From an uncultured Clostridia bacterium (GTDB lineage Bacteria; Bacillota; Clostridia; TANB77; CAG-508), in the NCBI GenBank assembly GCA_944386775.1, contig CALXCJ010000014.1, forward strand, positions 1 to 33,536: DNA of 33,536 nt. The letters are read 5' to 3'. A program made the position numbers and the translations under genes. The notes below the pieces were generated by a model. It made no database searches. It saw only the letters and a program-made list of their open reading frames with translations, and was not told the origin of the DNA. Positions 7,836 through 15,921 of this stretch are shown here, piece after piece; position 1 is the stretch's first letter; each line of letters begins with the position of its first letter.

Positions 7836-8633
7836 CTACCGAATTGTATTTAATTTTTGCCTTACATATTCATATAAAATTATTCCAGTTGCAACTGATG
7901 CATTAAGGCTTTCTGTTTTACCAAGCATTGGTATTTTTATTTTTTTATCTGCTATTTTTACTATTTTGGGTTCAACCCCGTTTGCTTCATTTCCAATGAC
8001 TATTACTTTATTTTTATAATTAATATTATATATATCATTTTTTGTTTGTAATGATGATACAACTATTTCAAATTTATGTTTTTTTAAATCTTCAAGTACT
8101 TTTTCTAAATCTTCACATTGAATTATATTTACTCTGAATATTGCTCCCATAGTTGAACGTACTACTTTTGGGTTATAACAATCTACTGTGTTTTTTGATA
8201 CTAATACTTGTTTTAGCCCTATACTATCTATTGTTCTTAATATTGTTCCTAGGTTTCCTGGGTCTTGTATGTCATCTAGTGCTACTATTATTTCTTCTTT
8301 ATAATTTATCTCTATTTTTTTTGTTTGTTTTTCTACTATTGCCAATATTCCTTGTGGGTTTGTTACTTCTGTTAAATTTTCAAATATTTTTTTAGTTACA
8401 TATATACAATTGTATTTTGCTATATCATACATTTCCTCTTTTGTTATAGCTAAATTTTTTTCACAATCATCACATATTATTATTTGTTTTATATTTTGTT
8501 TTTCATTAATTGCTTCTTTTACTAATTTTATTCCTTCTATTATATATTCATTTGATTGGTCTCTAAATTTTTTTTCTTTTAATTTTCTTATATGTTTTAC
8601 CTGTTCATTTTCTTTGCTTGTAATTATTTGCAT
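7836..8633 (-). CDS. TrmH/SpoU-family RNA 2'-O-methyltransferase
   Basis: A 265-residue SpoU-class enzyme. The N-terminal substrate-binding domain (about 1-105, with KLKEKKFRDQSNEYIIEGIK) matches SpoU_sub_bind. The SPOUT catalytic domain has motif 1 LDDIQDPGNLGTILRT near 118-133, motif 2 VIGNEANGVE near 212 and motif 3 IPMLGKTESLNASVATGI near 233. It would methylate a ribose 2'-OH in rRNA or tRNA. Relatives such as YsgA, RlmB and TrmH differ in target, and the exact RNA cannot be told from sequence. In many Firmicutes a homologue sits ahead of pheST, but not here. The AAGGGTGAT box supports the ATG start. It is first in the run with the AAA ATPase (36-base gap) and trmL. Confidence 0.88.
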   Translation of the reverse strand: MQIITSKENEQVKHIRKLKEKKFRDQSNEYIIEGIKLVKEAINEKQNIKQIIICDDCEKNLAITKEEMYDIAKYNCIYVTKKIFENLTEVTNPQGILAIVEKQTKKIEINYKEEIIVALDDIQDPGNLGTILRTIDSIGLKQVLVSKNTVDCYNPKVVRSTMGAIFRVNIIQCEDLEKVLEDLKKHKFEIVVSSLQTKNDIYNINYKNKVIVIGNEANGVEPKIVKIADKKIKIPMLGKTESLNASVATGIILYEYVRQKLNTIR

Positions 8634-8717
8634 TTTTCTATCACCCTTTTTATATTATTACTGTTTTAACTAGCAGATTATTTAATCATACTACTATAAG
8701 CTAAAACAATAATTTTT

Positions 8718-8791
8718 GTTACAATTCATGGGGCCTTAGTTTATATAAATAATAGTTTGAAAACTGTGTATTTTAAGCCATGAATAGTAAC
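8718..8791. repeat. 74-bp element with 14-bp terminal inverted repeats
   Basis: GTTACAATTCATGG (8718-8731) is an inverted copy of CCATGAATAGTAAC (8778-8791), 13 of 14 matching, and the pairing can continue inward (TAAGGCC with GGCTTA, one bulge). The loop contains a small AGTTT/AAACT hairpin. A run of seven T follows on the plus strand. It lies between the WG-repeat gene and the trmH-like gene. It could be a terminator, a leader structure or a miniature inverted-repeat element. Confidence 0.6.
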
Positions 8792-8858
8792 GTTTTTTTG
8801 CCCTAATTATATTGATTTTTATTGTTTTTTATTTTAATTTTGCAATAGCTAAAAATTA

Positions 8859-10589
8859 TTATTTAGTATAATAAAATTCTCCATATCCATATACTATTCT
8901 GTAGTAATCACCTATAAAATCTACATTTTCTATGTTTTGAATTTCATATTGTGGTTCTACTATTATTTTTCCTGTTTCGTCAATACTTCCCCATTTTCCG
9001 TCTAGTTTAATTCCTGCATATCCATATTCATTAAATTCTGTTACTTGCTCATATTTACATTCTACTACTATGTTTGAATCTTTATCTGTGAATCCCCATT
9101 TTCCATTTTCTTGTTTGGCAAATAGTTTATTATTTGGGAATATTTGTTTATTTGTTTTTTCATTTCCGTTTAAATCAAAATATCTTCTTTCATTATTATT
9201 GTATATTACTATATAATTTTCTTTTTTAGATATTGTTGCATTTGTCATTTCTGCTATTTTTTCCATTTTATTTGAATATAAAATAGTTGTTGCTGTTGAT
9301 GTTTCATTCGCTTGTATTATATTGCTTCCTTGAATTTCTTGTATTGAATCATATTTTAATTCTACTATTTCTTGACCATCTTTATCTATTACTCCAAGCT
9401 TTCCTTCTTGGTTTGCTGCTATAAAAAATGTTTCATTTACGTATTCTATATAACTATATTTGTCTTCTGTTTTTTTGTTTTCTCCTTCATATATGTTATA
9501 TATAGTTTTTCCATCTATACTTTCTATATATATTTTATATTTTCCCTCTTCATCTGCGTTTAATATTATTGTGTTTTCACCTATTTCAGTTTTGTTTCCT
9601 TTGCTGTCATATACATTTACTACAGAATTTTCGTCTGTTGCATATATATAGTTTCCTGTTACATCTATTTGTATAAATCTTACTTTTAAAATCATGTTTC
9701 CATCTAGTGTTATAACACCATATTTTTTTCCTTTTTGTACTATGCAAAAGTCAGTTCCATTCATGTATGTTATTTCTTGGTATTCATTTCCTATTATTTG
9801 TTTATTTTCTTCATATAATCCATATTTTCCGTTTTCTGCACATATTATATATTTTTTGTTTTCATCACTATAGCTTATTCTATTTAGTTCATTATATTTT
9901 GGTTCTAGTATTTCTTTTCCTTCATCATCTATATAGCCATATCTATATCCTTCTTCTGTTGTAATGCTTACTATATATCCATCTTTTTTATACCCATTTT
10001 CGCTTGAATAGTATTCATCTGCTTTTATAGTGTCGTATTTTGGTTCAATTATTGTGTATCCGTTCATATTAATTATTCCATATTTTCCGTCTTTTTTTAC
10101 TAGTAATTCTCCTTCTTTGTATTGAAGTGTTTGTATCTCTTCATATATTGGGTTTGTTATTTTTTTGCCTTCTAAGCTTAAAATTCCATATTTTCCATCT
10201 TCTTCATATTTTAAAATGCTTTTTTCATATATAAGGTTTGTTGATACATTTTTTAATTCGAGTGTTTCTATATTATTAAATTCTGTATATATTTCTTCAT
10301 TTTTTTCATTTAATACTTTTGTATTTTCTCCTTCATAGCATATAAATACTGCTTTTTCTGGGTTTGGTATTTGTATTGTATCATAGTTTGCTTCTATTAT
10401 TGTGTTTGCTTTATTGTCAATTACCCCATATTTGTCTCCTTGTTTTAATACAAAATATTTATATTCTGTTATTTCTTCTATTTCATAGTTTTTTGCTTTT
10501 TCTACCATTTTTGTGTATAAAATATATCCTGCAATTATTACTATTAACATTATTATTATAATTATTGATATTATTGTTTTCTTTTTCAT
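8859..10589 (-). CDS. WG-repeat protein with N-terminal membrane anchor
   Basis: A 576-residue protein. Residues about 5-27 form a single hydrophobic membrane segment after MKKK, so the rest is probably exported and anchored. The body consists of about nine WG/KWG beta-repeats of roughly 45-60 residues, e.g. DKYGVID, DGKYGILS, DGKYGIIN, RYGYIDDEG, NGKYGLYE, KKYGVITLDG, GKLGVIDKDG, NGKWGFTDKD and DGKWGSIDETG, each followed by II-EPKYD-like strands. Such repeats form beta-propeller-like scaffolds with no known catalytic role; in Clostridia they occur in cell-surface proteins. The start is supported by an AGAGG box. It is downstream of the CNNM-type gene and separated from it by low-complexity sequence. 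Confidence 0.87.
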   Translation of the reverse strand: MKKKTIISIIIIIMLIVIIAGYILYTKMVEKAKNYEIEEITEYKYFVLKQGDKYGVIDNKANTIIEANYDTIQIPNPEKAVFICYEGENTKVLNEKNEEIYTEFNNIETLELKNVSTNLIYEKSILKYEEDGKYGILSLEGKKITNPIYEEIQTLQYKEGELLVKKDGKYGIINMNGYTIIEPKYDTIKADEYYSSENGYKKDGYIVSITTEEGYRYGYIDDEGKEILEPKYNELNRISYSDENKKYIICAENGKYGLYEENKQIIGNEYQEITYMNGTDFCIVQKGKKYGVITLDGNMILKVRFIQIDVTGNYIYATDENSVVNVYDSKGNKTEIGENTIILNADEEGKYKIYIESIDGKTIYNIYEGENKKTEDKYSYIEYVNETFFIAANQEGKLGVIDKDGQEIVELKYDSIQEIQGSNIIQANETSTATTILYSNKMEKIAEMTNATISKKENYIVIYNNNERRYFDLNGNEKTNKQIFPNNKLFAKQENGKWGFTDKDSNIVVECKYEQVTEFNEYGYAGIKLDGKWGSIDETGKIIVEPQYEIQNIENVDFIGDYYRIVYGYGEFYYTK

Positions 10590-10613
10590 ATATTAACCTC
10601 TTTTTTTATTTTC

Positions 10614-10748
10614 TCTTCTTTACTTTTTTGTTCATTTTTATTTTTATATTTTTTGTTTTTGATTTTTTTGTTTTTGTACATTTTTGATTTTTTTGTTTTT
10701 GGATTTTTTTGCTTTTTTGCCTTTTGCTTTTTTTAATTTTTGGCTTTT
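10614..10748. repeat. T-rich low-complexity spacer with short repeats
   Basis: On the plus strand this stretch is almost pure T punctuated by G, with the unit GTTTTTGATTTTTTTG occurring twice and shorter variants afterwards. In the mRNA of the minus-strand genes it would be an unstructured A-rich linker between the CNNM-type gene and the WG-repeat gene. Confidence 0.6.
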
Positions 10749-12074
10749 TTATTTTTGATCTTCACTATGTTTTTGTTCTTCATTATTATTTTTGCACACT
10801 TTTACTTTTACTATTCTTTTATCTTCATATTCTTCTATTTTATATGTTACATTTTTTGTTTCTATTATTGGTTTTTCTTCTTCTTGTGGTATTCTTCCCA
10901 TTTCTTCTTGCAAGAATCCTGATAATGTGTCATAGTCTCCTTCTGGTATATCTGCATCTATTAGTTTGTTTACATCATATATTGTCATACTTCCACTTAA
11001 AATATATGTGTTTTCGTCTATTTTTTTATATTCTTCTTCTACTTCATCATATTCGTCATATATATCTCCTACTAGTTCTTCTAGTATGTCTTCCATTGTG
11101 ATTAAACCTGCTGTTCCTCCATATTCATCTAGTACTATTGCCATTTGCATTTTATTTTTTTGCATTTCTTTGAATAGCTCATCTATCATTTTGTTTTGTG
11201 GTACGAAATATGCTTTTTTCATTATATTTTTTACTTTGAGTGTTTTTTTGTTTATGTTTTTTAATACGTCTTTTATATATATAATTCCTTGAATTTCATC
11301 TATTGTTTCATCATATACTGGTATTCTACTATATTTATAGTCTTCACTAGATATTTCTTCTAGTAGTTCTGCGAGGCTCGTGTTTTGATCTATTGCAAAA
11401 ATGTCTGTTCTGTGTGTCATTATTTCTGAAACAACTATATCATTGAATTCAAATACATTATTTAATAATTCTTTTTCATCTTCTTCTATTGTTCCTTTTT
11501 CTTTTCCTTGGTCTATCATCATTTTTATTTCTTCTTCTGTTACTGTTTCTTCTTCGTTTTCTCCTATTCCTAGAAGTTTTGATATTGAGTTAGTTACAAA
11601 TGTTAGAAATTTTACAAATGGTGCTGCTATAATTGAAATTGCCCTTATTATTCCTATTGAAAAAAAAGATACCTTTTCTGCATTTTTCATTCCTATCCTT
11701 TTTGGAACTAATTCACCAAATATTAGTGTGAAGAATGATAGTATTATTGTTATTATTATTATTGATATTGCTTTCCAAGTTTCTACACTTAAAATTGGCA
11801 TTATGTTGTTTAGTACTGGTGCTAAAATGTTTGCAAATGCATCTGATGCAAATGCACTTGATAAAAACCCTGCAAGTGTTATGCCTATTTGTATTGTTGC
11901 TAAGAATTTGCTTGGTGTTTTTAACATTTTTTCTATTTGTTTTGCTTTTTTATTTCCTTCTTTTGCTTGTTTTTCTATCTTTGCATCATTTAGTGATATA
12001 TATGCAATTTCTGTTGCTGCAAAAAAAGCGTTTATAAGTATCAATATTACTAGTATAAATATTTGTCCTAACAT
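10749..12074 (-). CDS. CNNM/CorC (HlyC) family transporter-associated protein
   Basis: A 441-residue hemolysin-family protein. Residues 1-180 hold the CNNM/DUF21 membrane domain (four hydrophobic segments; INAFFAATEIAYISLN near 15 is its signature). Two CBS domains follow at about 215-335, where FEFNDIVVSEIMTHR marks the entry, with DEYGGTAGLITMEDILEELVG near the end. A CorC_HlyC domain (about 355-430) closes the protein. The family is linked to Mg2+ or Co2+ efflux and metal homeostasis; haemolytic activity is a historical label. Conserved residues look intact and the length is normal. The start is supported by GGAGGAA nine bases upstream of ATG. The last dozen residues are polar and probably unstructured. 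Confidence 0.92.
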   Translation of the reverse strand: MLGQIFILVILILINAFFAATEIAYISLNDAKIEKQAKEGNKKAKQIEKMLKTPSKFLATIQIGITLAGFLSSAFASDAFANILAPVLNNIMPILSVETWKAISIIIITIILSFFTLIFGELVPKRIGMKNAEKVSFFSIGIIRAISIIAAPFVKFLTFVTNSISKLLGIGENEEETVTEEEIKMMIDQGKEKGTIEEDEKELLNNVFEFNDIVVSEIMTHRTDIFAIDQNTSLAELLEEISSEDYKYSRIPVYDETIDEIQGIIYIKDVLKNINKKTLKVKNIMKKAYFVPQNKMIDELFKEMQKNKMQMAIVLDEYGGTAGLITMEDILEELVGDIYDEYDEVEEEYKKIDENTYILSGSMTIYDVNKLIDADIPEGDYDTLSGFLQEEMGRIPQEEEKPIIETKNVTYKIEEYEDKRIVKVKVCKNNNEEQKHSEDQK

Positions 12075-12192
12075 TAAAAATATTCCTCCAATTTTCTTTT
12101 TTATATATTTAGTATTATATCCGTTTTTATGCTTTTTTTCAATTCTTTTTATAAATTATTTGATTTTATATAAATTTTGATTACATATTTTA

Positions 12193-12230
12193 AAAGAGAA
12201 TATTTGCTAAAAAAGCAATATATTCTCTTT
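12193..12230. terminator. Terminator after the sortase gene
   Basis: AAAGAGAATA (12193-12202) pairs with TATTCTCTTT (12221-12230), with an inner TTGCT/AGCAA stem. The hairpin is flanked by A and T runs on both sides, so it can terminate in either direction. It lies about 90 bases beyond the sortase stop. Confidence 0.75.
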
Positions 12231-12322
12231 ATTACTTTTAAATTTTTGTTACTTTTATTTGTCTTTTTTTATTTTTTATATTGTTGCATTTTTATTTTAA
12301 ATGTTTTAATGTTTTAAATATT

Positions 12323-13006
12323 TTAAATGTTTTCAATTTTTTCAATACCATATATGCATCTTCTATAATTTGGTTCATCTTCTACACATGTTATTAGTGT
12401 TATTGTATTTTCTTTTGTTTCTTTTAGATAACTCCAGTCTGTGTCTTTTATTATTTTGTTTTCTGTTACTATGTATTTTCTTTTAGTATTTTGATATTTA
12501 TATATTATTTCATCTCCTGTTTTTAGGTGTTTTAGATTCTGGAAATAGTTTACTTTGTATCCTCTATTGTGTGCTGCAAGTCCTATATTTCCTTTGTTTT
12601 TGCTTGTTTTTTCAAAGTGTCCTATTGAGCTATCCATTATTTCTTTTGTTGTTCCTTCTGCTATTGGGGCATTTAAAGATATTTTTGGTATTATTAAAAT
12701 CCAGTTTGTTTCTTTATTTTGGGTTTTTAGGTTAAGATCATTTTGGTTATTTTGATTATTATTTTGGATATCTTGATTTTGATTTTTTTCTTTTGCTAAA
12801 GAACTTTCAGTATTTTGCACTGATTCTTTTGTTTCTTTTTTAATGCTTCCGGCATTCATTTCTATTTCGATTATATTGTTGTTTAATAGTTTTGAGATAG
12901 AGGTATTTTTTAAATTAATTTTAATTAATATGGTTACTACAATAATAATTGGAATTGATATGACTGTTGTGATAGCATTTATGTTTCTTTTGGTGTAATT
13001 AATCAT
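12323..13006 (-). CDS. Sortase (class D-like)
   Basis: A 227-residue membrane-anchored transpeptidase that would attach LPXTG-type proteins to the cell wall. One hydrophobic segment spans about 12-31. A polar, Gln/Asn-rich linker (about 55-100) separates it from the catalytic sortase barrel (about 100-227). Catalytic residues are visible: His146 in GLAAHNRG, Cys207 in TLITC, and Arg215 or Arg216 in NYRRCIYG. The TLxTC motif and overall size fit class D or a related small class. No candidate substrate with an LPXTG tail is seen in this window. It lies 181 bases downstream of a sensor kinase/response regulator pair, with a terminator between, so co-regulation is possible but unproven. An AGAAGGTGA box supports the start. 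Confidence 0.88.
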   Translation of the reverse strand: MINYTKRNINAITTVISIPIIIVVTILIKINLKNTSISKLLNNNIIEIEMNAGSIKKETKESVQNTESSLAKEKNQNQDIQNNNQNNQNDLNLKTQNKETNWILIIPKISLNAPIAEGTTKEIMDSSIGHFEKTSKNKGNIGLAAHNRGYKVNYFQNLKHLKTGDEIIYKYQNTKRKYIVTENKIIKDTDWSYLKETKENTITLITCVEDEPNYRRCIYGIEKIENI

Positions 13007-13098
13007 GCATAAGCTTCACCTTCTTTTTTTAATTTGTTTTTTGGGTAATTTTTTTAGAAAAAAACCTTTGATATAGTTTGATATAAATTTTAAAGATT

Positions 13099-13132
13099 AA
13101 AATCTTATGTTAATAATATAACATAAGATTTT
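13099..13132. terminator. Terminator of the two-component operon
   Basis: A perfect 14-bp stem (AAAATCTTATGTTA, 13099-13112, with 13119-13132) around a six-base loop lies about 55 bases after the histidine kinase stop codon. A and T runs flank both sides, so it may be bidirectional. Confidence 0.8.
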
Positions 13133-13187
13133 TTCTTTGTAAAGAGTTTTTGATCGCAATATTCGACATTTATTTTATGTGTTGTTT

Positions 13188-14723
13188 CTATTTTTCCAAT
13201 TCAAAGTAAAATTCCACTCCATCTTCTCTATTAATTACGCCATAATCGTTTTCGTAGTTTACCATAATTGCTTTTACAAATGCTAACCCTATACCTGTTC
13301 CACCTGATTCTCTATTTCTAGATTGGTCTGCTTTGTAAAAACGATTCCATATCCTATTTAGGTCTTCTTCTTTTATATTGTCTCCTGTATTAAATACTGT
13401 TATTCTTGATTTATTGTTTGTTTTGTTTATTTCATTTGTTATTCTTATAATTTTTTTACCATTTACTTCTTTTACATTTTTTATTGCATTTGTTAAATAA
13501 TTTGTGATTACTTGTTCTATATAGAAATCATCTGCAAATACTTGCATTGTTTCTTCTCCTGCAAATTCTACTTTTACATTTTTTTCTTCTAACATTACTT
13601 TAGATTTTCTTACAACTTCTTGTTCCAGCTCTACAATATCAAACTGAACATTGTTAAATTCTCTTTTTCCATATTCTAGTTTCATTAGCTCTAATAGTTG
13701 TTTAACTAATCTGTTCATTTTATTTGCTTCGTCTTGAATTACTTCTGCATAAAATTTTCGACTTTCATCATCAGTATTTACATTTTCTATTAATCCTTCA
13801 CTATATCCTTGAATTAGTGCTATTGGTGTTTTTAGTTCATGTGATACATCTGATATAAAAGATTTTCTCATTTCTTCAATTTTTGATTTTTTCTCTATGT
13901 CTTTTTCTAGTTCAATGTTTGAATTTCTTAGTTGTTTTATAGTTTTCTCTAATTTGTCTGACATTACATTTATGCTTTTTCCTAGATTATTTATCTCATC
14001 ATCTACATCTTTTATTCTATATTTGTGACTAAAGTCTAAGTTTGCCATATTTTTTGCAATTTTGTTCAGCTCTAAAATTGGCTCTGTAAATTTTTTGGAT
14101 ATGAATGATACCATTACTGCTGCAATTAATATTGTAAAACCTGCAATTAGTAGTAAAAAGTTATTTGATATTGTAACACTATCTTGTATTGATGTTATTG
14201 GTACTCTTATATAAACATAATATCCATTATCAAGTTGTCCTGATAATAGTATATATTTTAGGCCATTTTTGAAGTCTTGTTGTTGTGTTATTTCAAATTT
14301 ATCATTTTTTTCTAGTGTTGCTTTGTTTTTTAAGCTATTTCCTTCATTTGTAGCAGCTCCTGTTATGTCTTGTATTGTATTTAAAACATAGTTAAAGTCT
14401 TTATTCGATGTATATATACTAAAATTTTCTTCGTCTTTTATTAGTATGTCAAAATTGTTTTTTATTGATATTTTATCCATTTCTGATTCTAAGTCCAAGT
14501 CGTGATCATTTCCATTATAGTATTCATTTAATTGTGTGTATACATCTTCTAATGTTTGCTGTTTACTATATAAATAAAATTTTTCAAGTAGGAAACTGTT
14601 TACCATTATTAGGAATATTATAATTAGCATGACTGTTAGGCTTAGTGTTAAAAATAACTTTATTTTTACTGAGCTGAATATTTTTCTTATATTTTCTATG
14701 TGTTTTTTTATTTTTGCATTCAT
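13188..14723 (-). CDS. Membrane sensor histidine kinase
   Basis: A 511-residue class I kinase. Membrane segments at about 22-45 and 187-208 enclose an extracellular sensor region of about 140 residues. A HAMP linker follows at about 209-262. The HisKA domain carries His295 in SDVSHELKTPIALIQGYSEG. The ATPase domain shows the N box (NYLTNAIK, 408-415), the G1 box (FNTGDN), an F box (IWNRFYKAD) and the G2 box GGTGIGLAFVK (474-484). All catalytic motifs are present. The start has an AAAAGGATG box. Its partner response regulator ends 41 bases upstream on the same strand, so they form one operon. The signal is not evident; a sortase gene lies just downstream. Confidence 0.93.
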   Translation of the reverse strand: MNAKIKKHIENIRKIFSSVKIKLFLTLSLTVMLIIIFLIMVNSFLLEKFYLYSKQQTLEDVYTQLNEYYNGNDHDLDLESEMDKISIKNNFDILIKDEENFSIYTSNKDFNYVLNTIQDITGAATNEGNSLKNKATLEKNDKFEITQQQDFKNGLKYILLSGQLDNGYYVYIRVPITSIQDSVTISNNFLLLIAGFTILIAAVMVSFISKKFTEPILELNKIAKNMANLDFSHKYRIKDVDDEINNLGKSINVMSDKLEKTIKQLRNSNIELEKDIEKKSKIEEMRKSFISDVSHELKTPIALIQGYSEGLIENVNTDDESRKFYAEVIQDEANKMNRLVKQLLELMKLEYGKREFNNVQFDIVELEQEVVRKSKVMLEEKNVKVEFAGEETMQVFADDFYIEQVITNYLTNAIKNVKEVNGKKIIRITNEINKTNNKSRITVFNTGDNIKEEDLNRIWNRFYKADQSRNRESGGTGIGLAFVKAIMVNYENDYGVINREDGVEFYFELEK

Positions 14724-14764
14724 TTTTTATCATCCTTTTCTTCATATAAATTAGAATGATGCTT

Positions 14765-15442
14765 TTATTTCACTTCAAATTTATACCCTACACCTCTAAT
14801 TGTTTTTACATATTTTCCTTTTTTGCCTAATTTGTGTCTTATCTTTTTTATGTGGCTATCTATTGTTCTTGAATCTCCATAGTAGTCATAGTTCCATACA
14901 TTATTTAATATTTTATCTCTTGATAGTGCTATGTTTTCGTTTTCTACTAAGTATACTAGTAGTTCATATTCTCTTAGGCTTAATTCAATTTGTTTTCCGT
15001 CTACACTTACTGTTCTTCCTTCTTTGTCTATTTCTATTCCACCATAGTCTTTTACTTCTTTTGTTTCTTCTCCTGTTCTTTTTAATATTGCTTCTACTCT
15101 TGCTGCTAGTATTTTTGGGCTGAATGGTTTTGATATGTATTCATCTACTCCTAGCTCAAATCCAAATAGCTCATCTTGTTCTTCTCCTCTTGCTGTTAGC
15201 ATTATTATTGGAACTTTTGATGTTTGTCTTATTTGCCTTAAAACAGACCATCCGTCTAGTTTTGGCATCATTACATCTAGTAAAATTAGGCATATTTTTG
15301 ATGAGTTTTGTTCAAATACTTCTAGTGCTTTTTCTCCGTCTTCCGCTTCTAATATGCTATATCCTTTTGCTACTAAAAAGTCTTTTATTAATTTCCTCAT
15401 TCTAGCTTCATCGTCTACAACTAATATACTTTTGGTTACCAT
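14765..15442 (-). CDS. OmpR/PhoB-family response regulator
   Basis: A 225-residue DNA-binding regulator. The receiver domain (about 1-122) has the acidic pair Asp10-Asp11 in VVDDE, the phosphoacceptor Asp56 in LILLDVMMP, the LTARG switch and the conserved Lys in YISKPFSP. The winged-helix domain (about 130-225) contains LSLREYELLVYLVEN, SRTIDSHIKKIRHKLG and TIRGVGYKF. I start it at ATG 15442, which has an AAGGAAG box; a GTG 30 bases upstream lengthens the frame but has no ribosome site and adds residues outside the domain. It is first in the operon with the histidine kinase. Confidence 0.94.
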   Translation of the reverse strand: MVTKSILVVDDEARMRKLIKDFLVAKGYSILEAEDGEKALEVFEQNSSKICLILLDVMMPKLDGWSVLRQIRQTSKVPIIMLTARGEEQDELFGFELGVDEYISKPFSPKILAARVEAILKRTGEETKEVKDYGGIEIDKEGRTVSVDGKQIELSLREYELLVYLVENENIALSRDKILNNVWNYDYYGDSRTIDSHIKKIRHKLGKKGKYVKTIRGVGYKFEVK

Positions 15443-15617
15443 TTTTCTCTTCCTTTCTATTGGTTTATTCACGAATTACTTTTTATTTATACTGTATTAT
15501 ATATTATTTTTTTGTGTTTGTATAGATTATTTTTTCGTTTACGTAATTATTATATATTGTTTTTGTGTCTTTTAAGTGAATTTTTTCTGTTTTTTTATTT
15601 TGGTTATTCTTTTTATT

Positions 15618-15741
15618 TTATTTATGTTTTTATTTTAGTTGCGTTTTTTATTTTAGTTTTGTTTTTTATTCTAGTTTTGTTTTTTTATTCTAGTTTTGTT
15701 TTTTTATTCTAGTTTTGTTTTTTTATTCTAGTTTTGTTTTT
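15618..15741. repeat. 18-19 bp T-rich tandem repeat
   Basis: The unit is roughly TCTAGTTTTGTTTTTTTAT. CTAG landmarks fall at 15671, 15690, 15709 and 15728, exactly 19 bases apart, with two more degenerate 18-base copies (TTTTAG instead of TTCTAG) to the left. About six copies in all. Confidence 0.85.
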
Positions 15742-15843
15742 TATAAATTCGATTATATGTGGTTTATGAATTTTTTAGATTTTTTGTTTTATAAAATGTT
15801 TTTTAGGTAATTACACATGTTAATTTTTTTTGCAAAAAGACGA

Positions 15844-15903
15844 GGGGCCTAAAATAGGAACCCCCAAACCAGAAGAGGGTGTCCTAAAATAGGAACCCTC
15901 TTC
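15844..15903. repeat. Doublet of hairpins sharing CCTAAAATAGGAACCC
   Basis: Hairpin 1 (15844-15864) is GGGG-CCTA-AAA-TAGG-AA-CCCC. Hairpin 2 (15872-15903) is GAAGAGGGT-g-TCCTA-AAA-TAGGA-ACCCTCTTC, followed by seven T on the plus strand. The two share the 16-mer CCTAAAATAGGAACCC. They lie 19 bases from the MscS stop codon (15922), and may insulate or terminate transcription. Confidence 0.8.
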
Positions 15904-15921
15904 TTTTTTTATTTTATTTTT

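Larger units (their letters stand above)
15443..15921. other. Gene-free stretch with tandem repeats and hairpins
   Basis: About 480 bases without a credible gene. It holds an 18-19 bp tandem repeat (15618-15741) and two tandem GC-containing hairpins sharing CCTAAAATAGGAACCC (15844-15903). The part nearest 15442 must contain the response-regulator promoter, but I see no convincing consensus. Confidence 0.6.

Noticed and set aside
15443..15472. GTG start that extends the response regulator by 10 residues
   Set aside because: No ribosome box upstream, while the ATG at 15442 has AAGGAAG and begins exactly at the receiver domain.
15618..15741. CRISPR array
   Set aside because: Units are adjacent with no unique spacers, and no cas genes are present; it is a simple tandem repeat.
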